A stretch of 64,000 bases of DNA from Ursus arctos (taxonomy: Eukaryota; Chordata; Mammalia; Carnivora; Ursidae). Made by a program: the position numbers and the translations under genes. The notes beneath the pieces are model-generated. The model had not been told where the DNA came from. It was given only the letters and a program-made list of their open reading frames with translations, and ran no database searches. Location: contig NW_026623067.1 of NCBI RefSeq assembly GCF_023065955.2, forward strand, positions 53,638,444-53,702,443, written 5' to 3'. The first letter of the stretch is position 1. Every line of letters starts with the position of its first letter. Positions 10,408 through 20,600 of this stretch are shown here, piece by piece.

Positions 10408-10588
10408 TGCAAGGTTGTCTTCATATAAAGACGCTAGTCATATTGAATTAGGGGCCCGCCCTACTCCAGTGTGGCCATATCTTAACTAATTACATCAGCC
10501 ATGACCTTGTTTCCAAGTAAGGTCACATTCTGAGGTACCTGGGACTTCGGCATAGGAACTATTTGGGAACATAGTTCAACCCACAACA
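10408..10588 (-). mobile_element. MaLR (MLT1-like) LTR, piece 3 of 3
   Basis: 'ataaagacgctagtcatatt', 'gaattaggggcccgccctac', 'caagtaaggtcacattctga' and 'gttcaacccacaaca' complete the antisense LTR. The microsatellite therefore grew inside the LTR at a naturally T/C-rich point. Confidence 0.85.
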
Positions 10589-11478
10589 CCCATTTTTTTG
10601 AAATCTAACCCATTGCAGTGTCCCATAAATACTTCCTCTAAACTATGACTTAAAGCCTCTCCCTTCATCCCAGCTCCTCTTCCCCTTCTGAGTCTGAGCT
10701 GCCACCCACACTTATGCCAACTACTGTTCTTAGCCCTTGGAGTTGAGTTCATACTTCTCATGTGCAGAAATGTAGGGTTTTGAATATTCCTGTAGCTGTA
10801 CTGAGCTTGTCCCTCCAAGCACTGTGGTGACTGATGCAGGAAGCTCAGTCTAGTCATGGCCAGGTTGACTCAGTGAAACGCAGTGGTTTCTCAGTTTACT
10901 CCAGCTTAAGCTCAGTCATATGCAAGTATTTCTGCCCCGGACCTCCTTCTCCTTAGCAAGACAAGGCTATTCCTCTTGGGGGATGTCATGGTGCAGTGGT
11001 ACTTAGGAGGCACCTGGGTTTGTGCTCACTGTGGGCTGATGTCCGTATCCTGAATACTGTCTTATCTTGCTTGTTGGCTTGTGAGGATCCCACACTGGTA
11101 TCTGCTGAAACAGCCTGGGCCCACATGTCAGGTTCACACTGCTACCCATAGCAGCACCTCATCCTCAAGTCTGCAATCCTCATCATGCTCTTTCCCTGGA
11201 ACCTTGGAGAATTTGGCTGCTCTCCCTGCAGCTGCTGGGATCTATGGGAACCTGGAAGGCTACCCCCTGGCCTCAGTGGCCCAGAGACTTTGCGTGGTAA
11301 TTGGTCCTCCGTGGATTTATCTGCTTGGTTTGTTAGTGTCCCAGAGCTCTGGATAGAAAGTCAGCACCTGCTTCTTTTATTCCTGGATTTCCTGAAACCT
11401 ATTTGAGGGTTCAGTTGTCTGTCTTCACAGGACACACCATTGATTGACTGTAATTTCTTGTCTGTCTTTAGTAGGCCA
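10589..11478. other. Unique sequence, nothing recognised
   Basis: Frames of 91 and 73 codons at 11081-11406 overlap in two phases and carry no motif. No repeats seen. Confidence 0.5.
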
Positions 11479-11479
11479 T

Positions 11480-11555
11480 AAGCTTCCTGTACTCAGCACA
11501 GTAGCTGACATATTGTAGGTGCTCAAAAAAGTATCTGTTGAATGAACGAATCTCC
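11480..11555 (+). repeat. L2 LINE 3' end
   Basis: 'gtactcagcacagtagctga', 'tattgtaggtgctcaaaaaa' and 'gtatctgttgaatgaacga' match the sense L2 terminus. Confidence 0.7.
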
Positions 11556-11604
11556 AGCTATCTTCAGAAGAGAATATGTGACATCTAGGGTGGATGACAT
11601 GTCT

Positions 11605-11870
11605 TAGGAGTTACAATGTAGTGGCTAAATCATGGCTTTGGAGGTAGAGCAGACCCTCATTCAGATCCCACCAGTGTCTTTTATTGGTTGTGCCACCTTG
11701 GGCAAGTGACTTTTACTCTGTAACCCTTAGCTTTCTCAGAAATGTGTGAGAAAGTCCTTCATAGGTTGAGATTGGATATAAATCAAACAATGTATATAAA
11801 GCACTTAGCATGCTTCCTGCTGCTTTAGTAAGTGCACTATGAATGGCTGCTTTTTATTATTAGTGTGCTT
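11605..11870 (+). repeat. MIR (MIRb-like) SINE, near full length
   Basis: Sense MIR from head to tail: 'gtagtggctaaatcatggct', 'gttgtgccaccttgggcaag', 'tatataaagcacttagcatg', 'agtaagtgcactatgaatgg' and 'tttttattatta'. It is one of the most complete MIRs in the window. Confidence 0.85.
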
Positions 11871-12770
11871 TCATGAGCTTCTGTGAACCCCTCTGAGCTT
11901 TCAGTTAAAATGATTACTGTGAGCTCTAGGGGAGGGGCCAATGCTGCTTGGCCTCAAATTCGTGCTTATCTGATCATTGAGAGTTGGGTTCTTCCCTTGA
12001 GTTTTTGTAGGCTCTGGAAAGGAGGAGGTGAGAGCAGCTGGTACCTCCACCCTCAGTTCCCTGAGAGCAATGATCATCTTGGGTTTGATGCTCGCGTGTC
12101 AGCTGGAAGGATGCGTGATTCTGGCAGCTGTTCACGTGTTCAGATAGAGGGATGAACAAGTTACTGTGTTTGAAACATGAAAACCACTTTTTTCCCCCTG
12201 GAAGGTACCTGATGATGGATCTGAGCTGTAAGTTCCAGAAGCAGCAGAGATAGATCAAGAGATTCTAGAGTGTTGGGGGGAAAAGATGCATTTTCCTGGC
12301 AGGAATTCCTTTTGAAATTTAGGTGTAAGCTGCTCTGTCATCATTGGTCATGTGCTCTAATTACTGTAATAAAACAGGGAGCTCTTGCTACTTTCTCCTC
12401 TTTCTGTTCTTTTCTTGGCTGGTTAAGTTCAGAAGGGTCAGTATGGGGTGGGGAAGTGGTGACACCACTGTTTTCTGTCTCTAGGTCTATCTTGAAGACC
12501 TGCTCCTATTTTCCATAATTAGGTCTCACTTTGTTGGGGAAATTTTCCAAGGTGCCATTCTATTCTGAGTTCTGCACTTTTATTTTTATGGAGGAAATTG
12601 AAAGGAGTCTAGCAAGTCTGAAATTGTGGGTGAGTTGGCTAGGAATACTGACCTCCTTGTTTCTAAAATGCACCAGGGGAAAATAAAATCACCCAGGAGC
12701 AGAACCCACACACCAAAAATCAATCTTATATTCAGAGTGGAATTTAATGTACTAAGCAGTAAAACAGGAG
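11871..12770. other. Unique sequence, nothing recognised
   Basis: Includes 'gagagttgggttcttccc' and a run of G at 12275-12280. No repeat or exon signature found. Confidence 0.5.
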
Positions 12771-12774
12771 ACTG

Positions 12775-12870
12775 AGCTCCAAAAGACTCCACCATCAACT
12801 GGCTGCTTCGGTTTGCTTGTTTGTAAAATGGGAACGCAGTAACAATCCCACTTAAATCATTGTCAGTTAA
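12775..12870 (+). repeat. MIR SINE fragment (sense)
   Basis: 'ttgtttgtaaaatgggaacg' and 'aacaatcccacttaaatcat' correspond to the MIR segment 'catctgtaaaatggg .. acctcatagg'. It lies beside a MIR in the opposite direction. Confidence 0.6.
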
Positions 12871-12884
12871 TTAAGCTTCTAATA

Positions 12885-12929
12885 GCAATAATTGATAGCA
12901 TTTTTTGAATATGTACCAGGGCTATTCTT
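12885..12929 (-). repeat. MIR SINE, left part, interrupted by a SINEC
   Basis: 'aatagcaataattgatagca' and 'gaatatgtaccagggctatt' are antisense MIR. The copy is cut by the SINE at 12930 and continues at 13131. Confidence 0.65.
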
Positions 12930-13130
12930 TTTTTTTTTTTTAAAGAGAGTGCACGCATATGTAAATAAGGCATGGGGAGGGGCAGAGGGAAAGGGAGAGA
13001 GAGAATCTTAAGCAGGCTCCACGCCCAGTGCAGAGACTAATGCAGGGCTCGATCTCATGACCCTAGACGATAACCTGAGTGGAAATCAAGAGTTGGATGC
13101 TTAACCAACTGAGCCACCCAGGAACCCCAC
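12930..13130 (-). repeat. SINEC (older head type), full length, 15-bp target-site duplication
   Basis: The T tail, AAAGAGAGTG, GA-rich tract and antisense tRNA-like head ending gagccacccaggaacccc are all present. accagggctattctt (12915-12929) and accagggctgttctt (13131-13145) flank it with one mismatch. The head has the 'gaaatcaagagttggatgct' form, which marks the older SINE group here. Confidence 0.96.
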
Positions 13131-13330
13131 ACCAGGGCTGTTCTTCACAGCAGCTCTTGGAAGTATGTTTTATTAACTCCATTTTACAGGTAGAGGAAAG
13201 AGGCAAAGGGAATTTCAATAACCTGCCCTACTTTGTCCAGTCAGGAAATGCAGCACCGGGATTTGGACCTAGCTGGTCTGGCCTGGGCCTTTCTGGCTCT
13301 AACCATACCCTCATCCAGCCTTTGTCACAA
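13131..13330 (-). repeat. MIR SINE, right part after the SINEC
   Basis: 'actccattttacaggtagag', 'gaaagaggcaaagggaattt' and 'ccgggatttggacctagctg' resume the antisense MIR directly after the duplicated 15-bp target, showing the SINE entered a pre-existing MIR. Confidence 0.75.
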
Positions 13331-13544
13331 AGACCTTCCCTGGCCACTGGCAAGTGGTGTGAGGTTGTCCTCTGCCAGGTGAAAGACAGTGGGGCTGGAA
13401 AAGTGCCCTTTCTTGATAGAAAGGAAGCTTTACTCTGTGAGGATCTAACTCTCATGTCAGCCATTTGATAAAGTCCTTCCACCAACATCTTTCTTGCCTT
13501 CTACTCTTAAACAGAGTGTACAAAAAAATGTCATTGTTTCTACC

Positions 13545-13785
13545 TAACATATGTAGCGTTGCTTGCATGCCCTGTGCCAGAGCTGTTCCTGGTGCTTTGC
13601 CTGCATTATTGCACTTGAGTCTCCTACTCACCAGAGAGACAGGTGCTGAAAGTGACTCTTCCGATAATAAAAACGAGGCAGAGAGGTTAAGTGACTGGCC
13701 TTGGGTCACAGAGTTGTGACTGAGCCTGCATTTGAGCTCAGGCAGTCAGGTTCCAGAGCCTGTGCTCTTACTGACCAAGAATTCT
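13545..13785 (-). repeat. MIR SINE, near full length
   Basis: Antisense MIR: 'gttcctggtgctttgcctgc', 'gttaagtgactggccttggg', 'gagctcaggcagtcaggttc' and 'cagagcctgtgctcttactg'. Confidence 0.82.
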
Positions 13786-13794
13786 GAATTGTGA

Positions 13795-13955
13795 CCCCAT
13801 ACTGTGGCAGTGTTGACCCCATTTTATAGCTCAGGGCACAAAGACCTAGAGACATTAAGTAACTTGTCCAACATCACATAGCTAGTGGGTGGCAGAGTTG
13901 AGGTTCTAATTCATATCAGTAGCGCCCAGACTCATGCTTTTTCAACACCACAACC
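13795..13955 (-). repeat. MIR SINE, second tandemly placed copy
   Basis: 'accccattttatagctcagg', 'cattaagtaacttgtccaac', 'atagctagtgggtggcagag' and 'tgctttttcaacaccac' are again antisense MIR, starting only about ten bases after the previous copy. The left third is missing. Confidence 0.78.
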
Positions 13956-13959
13956 TTAC

Positions 13960-14345
13960 GTTTGATGCTGGCCTCGATGAAAAAGACCTTCAGAGGTGGC
14001 TGGTGGTTATATGAGGTTGATTTCTCAGGAGGAACGGCCACAAGCTCCTCTGCTGCCGTTCTTCCGCTTGGCTGCTTCTGCCTTCCCAGTCCCAGTCTCA
14101 GTCTCTCCCCACAGTTCCCTGGCCCCCTAGGATGGGCAGAGGCTGACAGAAGTGGTGTGATATCCATTCCATCATCAGACAGCCTGCCATCTGGGATGTG
14201 GTACCACTGCAGGGTGCAGAGAGATTCAATTTGGGGTTTGAAACAGGCACAGAGGTCCAGTCCAAGGGAGTCGGCCGGCTACAAGACAGGTGGGCACCCA
14301 GAGGTGAGAGTGGGGCCAGACATTGCCAATGACTCCACCCCACAA
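13960..14345. other. Unique sequence with a 147-codon frame of doubtful status
   Basis: A plus-strand frame runs 13962-14405 but is Ser/Pro/Gly-rich, has an antisense frame (14098-14367) over it, and runs into repeat-like sequence. I see no domain and do not call a gene. Confidence 0.4.
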
Positions 14346-14347
14346 TA

Positions 14348-14700
14348 CTCTGTCTTGCTTCTTTCATGCTGGCAAAGCTCTCCTTCCCCAGACCAAAAGT
14401 GCTAGAGGATCACTTTCCCAGACTCCTTTGCAGCTAAAGGTAATCCTAGGACATAGTCCTGGCCTTTGAGATGTCAGGGGAAGTCTACTGGAAAGTTTTT
14501 TCTCTTTGGTAAAAGTGGGAGGTAAATGAGGACAACTCCCTCTCTCTCTCCCTCTCTTCCTGTTGTGGATTTTATTGGTGAAATACTGGGGCTGAGAGCT
14601 GGTGGAAGCTGAGCAGAGCACCACGGGGAAAGAATTAGTGCTATGACAGTGCTGGAGCCACCTACCTCTGCATTTTGTGTTCTGTGAAAAAATAAGATTA
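14348..14700 (+). mobile_element. Ancient LTR-like repeat, family unresolved
   Basis: 'cccagactcctttgcagcta', 'acatagtcctggcctttgag', 'gtggattttattggtgaaat' and 'aagctgagcagagcaccacg' resemble a widespread old mammalian repeat whose relative also appears at 40505-40800 ('cagcttcccttgcagctggg'). I cannot name the family with certainty. Confidence 0.4.
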
Positions 14701-14708
14701 AGCCACTT

Positions 14709-15122
14709 TTAGTCTTGCACTAAAGCACCCTCCACGGTGCACTCCCTCAGATGGGTTCCCTGAATCACCTGTATCTGTTGCTCCTCTGAATGGTGCTGCT
14801 GGACCACTGCCACCACCATCCGGCCACAGGCTGGCAGCACACAGACAGACTTAGAGCCACACTGCAGGCACCTAGCTGGGGCTCCAGGCAAGCAAAGGGG
14901 AAACAGCACCATCTGGGGAGAGAGAAAAGGGAAAAGCTGGTAATGCCATTGGTCTCTCCTTGTCCGAAGGTACTCATCATACTCCTTTGCAACTGAGCTG
15001 TGTTTCACAATTTTTGATTCAATCACATTTTCCCCCTTTTTGCATCCTTTAAGGTATGTCAGCTTCAAGACAATTTGTTCCTCAACCACTTCCTTTATTT
15101 TGTGGTAATTACTTTGTTTCAA
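14709..15122 (-). other. 137-codon open frame, unknown, doubtful coding
   Basis: The minus-strand frame begins at an ATG at 15122 and stops at 14709. Its first ~55 residues are Lys/Glu/Val-rich and look more protein-like than other chance frames here (KIKEVVEEQIVLKLTYLKG near the start). The second half is Cys/Val/Gly-rich. I recognise no family, signal peptide or membrane segment. Two other frames of 68-75 codons overlap it, one on each strand. A candidate acceptor-like stretch (tttctctctccccag) lies inside the frame near 14915, so an exon starting there is conceivable. A decayed retrocopy or chance are the alternatives; I favour chance. Confidence 0.2.
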
Positions 15123-16030
15123 TGCTGATGAGGCAATCTTAACCTTGATTGACAGACATCAGGTAACTGTTGCCCAGCTAGTGAGTCATCAATGGCTGTG
15201 AGAACTCTTCCACTTGCACGTTCCCTTTCTCCTCCTGGGATCCAGATCCAAAGGCCAGGGCTCCCATGAATAGTATGGCTGCCAGCTGGTGGTTCAAGAG
15301 GCAGAATTGGCATTCACTAATTTTGCAGGGTGACCAAAACCCAGTCCCCATTGGTAACATTGGAGCTAGGACTTGAATGGAAGGCCATTTGGCAGGTGGA
15401 GACCCAGAGGCCTGACAGCCTATATCTGACTGGTCTTTGCCCTCACCTCAGCCTTAGCACAGGTCTGTGCCCACAGGAGCACCAACTCTGTGAGACTTGT
15501 ATCGTGAATTTGTGATGGGCACAAGCATTAAAGGACTCCAGAAAAGGCCAGGCAGAAAACCAATTCTAGTGAAAACAGAAGACTGGAAAATTATTATTGA
15601 AAAGTGGTTTTTCTGTAGTTAATCATTTCACATCTGAGAGTTGAATTTTTTCATTGATGTAATTAGTGATTACACTTTCTACAGGACATTCTCATGTCAA
15701 GCACACACTGCTCCAAAGAAGAGGGAGGGTGGAACTTTGTGGAAAGACAAAGAAGTGTTCACCCTAATACAGTGAGGGGTGAAATTGGATTCAGTGGAGG
15801 TACACTTCTTGCACCATAAGTTATTCCCAAAACATTAGCAAGCCTGAGCTAATTTTTGAATTGTAGTTGAAACCCTGTGATAACACATCCCTTGGGATCG
15901 CCAAGTGATTTGGCTGTGGTAGAATTTTTAGTAAAATTCTAATTAGTAAAAAGTTCAGTTCAATTCACTTAATCTCTCTTTCTCCTGCCCTCCCTCCCTC
16001 CGTCTTTCTGTCTCCTCCAGTGGGTATTAG
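15123..16030. other. Unique sequence, nothing recognised
   Basis: Mixed composition; 15900-15970 is AT-rich with repeated 'agtaaaattctaattagtaa' motifs. No repeat family or exon identified. Confidence 0.45.
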
Positions 16031-16034
16031 AAAA

Positions 16035-16240
16035 ACTCAAATGAATAAGACATAGTCTCTATCCTTACATGGAGATAGGAGAGTACACCATCACAAGGTG
16101 ATCCACTGTGGTAAGTGTCGTGAAGGGGGTAAGACCAGAATGCTAGAGGAACACACAGGAGGGGTGCCCAGCCAAGCCCTGGAGGATGGTTCACCAAAGG
16201 CTTTCAGAGAGTCCATCATGTCTGAGGTGTGCTTTCTGAG
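16035..16240 (-). repeat. L2 LINE fragment
   Basis: 'atgaataagacatagtctct', 'atccttacatggagatagga', 'gtggtaagtgtcgtgaaggg' and 'aaaggctttcagagagtcca' follow antisense L2 ('..gaataagacatggtccctgccct..', '..gaaggcttcctggagga..'). Confidence 0.6.
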
Positions 16241-18315
16241 AGGAGTTACCACAAATTATTTACTTGGTTGTGGCGCTAAAGTCTTCCTTGGAGCTAATGC
16301 TTCAAATTTGTTCTCTTTATTTCACTCCATTCTGGGGAATCTCCTTGTTCTTAACTTTGGACCACTGGTCTTAACTCATCCATTGGAACTATCATTAGTA
16401 TCAGCAGCATCCTGACTCCTACCCGCTTTCCCACCCCTGAGAGTCCCACCTGTGACACCTGACCCTGGTTATCTCATGGCTTCACAGCCCTGCTCTTTTG
16501 GGTCCCTGTGTATTAATTAGCTTCCTCGGGTTTGAGCATCACAGCCTTGCTCTAGAGTGGAGGTGAACTGTGAAGGTCACTGGAAGTAGAGGGGTGGCAC
16601 ATATCTCAGCAGATGCATGGTCAGGACTCCCGGAGATCTGGACCATGGTTCTGTCATGGGCAGCTGGGTGTGCCCCTATAATGGGGGTCCTGGCTCCCTG
16701 CTCAAGTGGCTCTCATGTGCCGGGTGTCCAGCCTTCATCTCCAGGGTGTCTACCGCTTCTGATGCTGCTGTTCTGCCCTGCCCCTTCTTCTCCCTGCCCC
16801 TTGCATTTGAGCATTCTCTAGAAATTTCTTCTCCAAGTCCGGGTCTGGTTGGCATTTCTTGGGGAGCACCTTTTCTTGACACAGATACAATAGTGTATGC
16901 ATCAGCAGTCACGCAGCATCTGCTTTGCCCTGATTGGGGCTGGGGCATGACACAAACATAGGTCTCCACTGATTGACTGGTATTGGGGAGGAGTTTCCAT
17001 TCCTGATTGTACCCTCAGTCCCAGAACTTTGGAGAATTCCCGTCTTGGCTCTGAGGCTAGCTTGATACTAGGATTCCTGCAAGAATCTCCCCTTGATTCC
17101 CCCACAGTGTGACATTATGGCTCACTGCCGTTAACGTCTTACCTTCTCACACTATTGCTGCTTTGCAACAGCATTGTCATGAGGTTGGATAAACCACAAT
17201 GGCTATGTTTTGCAGGCTTGGTGAGTGCCCGGCCTTGCTTAGGAGGCTCGCCATCTGCCAGTACAGCAGCTCAGTTTCGCTTCCCCAGATTCTCAGGGCA
17301 GAGTGGCTGCTTAGTGCTTTCTTTGGTTTAGCTGACTTCATTTTACTGCTGTCATTCCACTTGTCGCAGTTTCTAGATTGCGTTCCTTTTAAAAATGTTT
17401 CTTTGGCATCACATTACCAGTTCTCTTCAAAAATGAGAACCAGGAAGCCCCCGGGTTAGGGGTCTAGCCTTAGGTTCAAACAAGGCAAGCCAGTTTCACA
17501 CAAGCCCCGACCCCCAACATCTGCCCACTGGTTCCTGGAAAGTCTGGGAGGTTGCAAAGCTGGCCGTCTGGGAAGGTCCCACATGCCCCCATGCCCAGGG
17601 TTAACCCTTTAGGTCACTCGGCAGAGCTGAAGAAGTAAGTTTAGCCTCAAAATTGCCTAGTAGAGCTACTGAACATTGGTGATTTCTAAAAAGCCCTTCA
17701 GGGTATATGCTAGTGCATTAGTTTACCATGATAGGTCTCTGACATAACTGTTCTAGGCCAGGTCTTCCAAAGTAGCATATAACTACTATGGACTGAGAAG
17801 GATGTAGGCAGTGTTCTTCTCGCTTCAGTCTTTCATATGCTCGTCTCCATCATTTTGACTTTATGTCACTTGGACTATTATTTACTGAACTTTTTCTTTA
17901 AATCATCTCAAACAATGACAACATAAATACTTACCTTAACCTGGTCCTAATCAATGATATCTCTGAAATCGCATTTTTGGTATATTACTTTCATTTTTCC
18001 TAATTAACATGAAATAATTTCAGTATAGCTATAATAAAACATTTGCTTGTATACAAATTAAATCCTCCTATATACCTATGGGGGCACATATACCAACCAC
18101 ACTTTGTAGAACACAGACACAGAGGAGCTCTTAGTGGCTAGAATTCCTTATATGTCACCAGAATCCATTCTATTGAAATGATTCGCCTCTACTCAAGGTA
18201 GGACTTCCAGAGGATTCTCTTTGATGCAACCACTCCTGATGCTTTCTCGTTGTGGAAGCCAAGGTCACTTTCACCAAGGTTGCTGTAGTTTTTCACGAAT
18301 GACTAGACTTCAAAT
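16241..18315. other. Long unique stretch, no gene or repeat recognised
   Basis: About 2 kb without a SINE, L1 or LTR that I can identify. Composition is mixed, with GC-richer DNA at 16400-17100. Open frames up to 114 codons (16617-16961) overlap in three phases plus antisense, which argues against coding. It is a fair place to look for conserved non-coding DNA. Confidence 0.45.
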
Positions 18316-18317
18316 TC

Positions 18318-18390
18318 TCTGAGTTCAACAAATATTTGAGTGGTTACTCTGTGCATGGCGCCACGTGAGGCACGATGGTTGGGGCACTCA
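18318..18390 (-). repeat. L2 LINE 3'-end fragment
   Basis: 'gagttcaacaaatatttgag' followed by 'tggttactctgtgcatggcg' matches the antisense L2 terminus ('ttcaacaaatatttattgagcacctactatgtgcca'). Confidence 0.72.
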
Positions 18391-20120
18391 CGGTCCTGTA
18401 TTTAAGCAATCCACTTTCCCTGTGAAGTTACAGAACACAAAGGCAAAAGAATGCAAAATCTCATTTACTATATATGGTGCCATGCCAGAAACCTCAGTAA
18501 AGAAGTCTTGGCTTAGGCTAGAGGTCTAAGCAGAACTTCTCCCTTCTCTGAAACCTGAACCACTTGACTACCCATCAGCCACATCAGAGGATAGAAAATG
18601 AAGCAGTTGAAAGAGTGTGGAGAAGAAAAGAAAGAAAGAGCACTGAGCCAGACTTCCCTGTGCCCGTTTATATCCATCACATGCTGAGAAAAGCACTGAT
18701 GGGTGGACTTGGAACATATTGTGATCTCGTTCTTTAGTAAACAAGGTCTAGTCACATCCTGAAATCTCACGTCTGAAGCATTCTGCAATCTCTGTGTGGG
18801 AAATACGAACAAGGGATAATGGAGAGGCCTATGTAGAGAAAATTGCATTGAGACAGGTCCATGAAGGGTGAGAAGGTTTCCAAATGCATGAGTAGATCTA
18901 AGGTTCTTTCTTTCATCACCTCTGTGGCCAGCCTCCATGCTGTATCCAAATATAAATTAAGTCCATAAATATCCATAAATGACAATTATTATGGTAGGGA
19001 CCCCTGGAATAATCTCCCCTAGGGCCTGGGTCCCTCCAAGAAAATGTCACTGTGTGATGAGACATTCTTTTGTCATCAGCCTGTCCTGTAGGGCAGGGAA
19101 AGCGTGTAGCCTTAGCTATGAGTGTGGTTGATGCACACGGATAGAAATACTACAGTTTGAATGGAAGTGTCAGTTCCACAGTTCACTGTGCCATTGTCCT
19201 CTAGCTGCATGTATGCCTTGTAAACCTGTATTTGAAAGTGTCACTAAGCAAGAATTAGGACCAACCTCAGCTGGTACTGTTTGAGAAGAAGCCCATTTCC
19301 CATTCCTGAGGATCAGCCTAAGGAATGAGAACAGCCCTGGGTCCCTGCTACTGCTCTTTCACCTGCCAGAATGCTGTAAAATGCTGGGATGGCACCGCTG
19401 CCCCTCTTTTAGAATCTGTATGAGCATAATTCTGCCTAGAGTGGGGGAAATTGTAACTGAACTCTCCACTCCATCTAGGGACTTCCCATTCCTCCCCACG
19501 GGTCTGGGGAGAAGGAGAGGCAGAGGGAAAGCTGTCTTGGGTTTTGGGCATGCTGTGAATCTGGCTCTTTGTGCAAACTCCCATTAGTGTAGAAGAAAAA
19601 GAACCAGCTTTATTTTTACCACAGGAGTGAGTAAATGAGTCCTTAAACAGATGAATGCAACATCCACTCTGCCACCAGCTCCCTGAGTGTCTAGAGAGAA
19701 TGGATGACTCTTTAAACAACAGAAACAACAAATAGCATGTCATACACTTGTGAGAGACTCAACTGATAGTTGTCTGCGACCTAGTGATTGCTAAAGGCCA
19801 CTTGACACATCTGTCACCTGAAAGACACAGTCTAAGGGACATGCTCCACATCACTTTCACTCCATCCTCTAAGCACCATCTGTATATTAATTCAGGCTTC
19901 CAGGAAACAGCACGCCAATGCTTTTGAGCTTCCTAAAAAAAGGTCTTGCAGGACTAAAGACTGAGTGTTCTGCTTTTGAAAGTCCTGAGAGTTGATACAG
20001 CGAAGGGTTGTTATGTCAGTGTTTTTCTAACTTTCTGTGTGTCTGTTTTTGAAAGTGTCACTCATCATATGACGCATTCCTGAAATTCATTGCTAGGAAA
20101 CATTGACCTGATTAATTTTT
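18391..20120. other. Long unique stretch, no gene recognised
   Basis: Frames of 141 codons (18513-18938, minus) and 131 codons (19348-19743, minus) have no recognisable domain and overlap other frames. 'ctttctgtgtgtctgttttt' near 20030 is mildly repetitive. No transposable element identified. Confidence 0.45.
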
Positions 20121-20124
20121 TTAT

Positions 20125-20198
20125 TCTCTCCACAAACCTTTATGAAAGTCTTTTGTGTGCCAGGCACTGGGCTAGGTATTGGAACATGGGTAAACTAT
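20125..20198 (-). repeat. L2 LINE 3'-end fragment
   Basis: 'acctttatgaaagtcttttg' followed by 'tgtgccaggcactgggctag' matches the antisense L2 end. Confidence 0.72.
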
Positions 20199-20338
20199 TA
20201 TGTTTTCTTTTTTTTTTGATGTAAGCACTATATCACCCAAGGTGTATTCAGTTTTGCTGTATCTGGCAGGAACACCAAACTAAATTGAGCCACAAACAGA
20301 TGGAATAGCATTATGCATTATTCTTACAATACTTTTCT

Positions 20339-20433
20339 TTGTTTCAAGTGGGCTCCATGTTGGGCCCTGAGATCAAGACCTGCGCTGAGATCAGGAGATG
20401 GACGCTTAACTGACTGAACCACCCAAGTGCCCC
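20339..20433 (-). repeat. Short SINEC, older head type, 17-bp target-site duplication
   Basis: Only ~95 bases: a minimal tail, 'caagtgggctccatgttggg', and the antisense tRNA-like head ending ccacccaagtgcccc. The GA/CT tract is missing. The repeat tcttacaatacttttct flanks it perfectly (20322-20338 and 20434-20450). The short form without a CT tract is also seen at 25795 and 59963. Confidence 0.93.
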
Positions 20434-20450
20434 TCTTACAATACTTTTCT

Positions 20451-20600
20451 ATTAATTTATATTGGACTTCTTTCCACATTATTTCTTACATATCCAGTTC
20501 TTAATGGCTGTCAAATATTATATTATATAGATATATCACAAATTTTTTACCCAAGCTCCTTATATTTCACTATTAGCATCATAAATAGATGTGTTTTGCT
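20451..20600 (-). repeat. Possible L1 3'-end remnant
   Basis: 'tttccacattatttcttaca', 'gttcttaatggctgtcaaat' and 'acccaagctccttatatttc' loosely follow the antisense L1 3' end. Highly diverged. Confidence 0.4.

Noticed and set aside
10021..10489. Long Pro/Ser/Leu-rich and Glu/Gly-rich open frames
   Set aside because: They are translations of the (TCC)n/(TTC)n microsatellite and differ only by phase.
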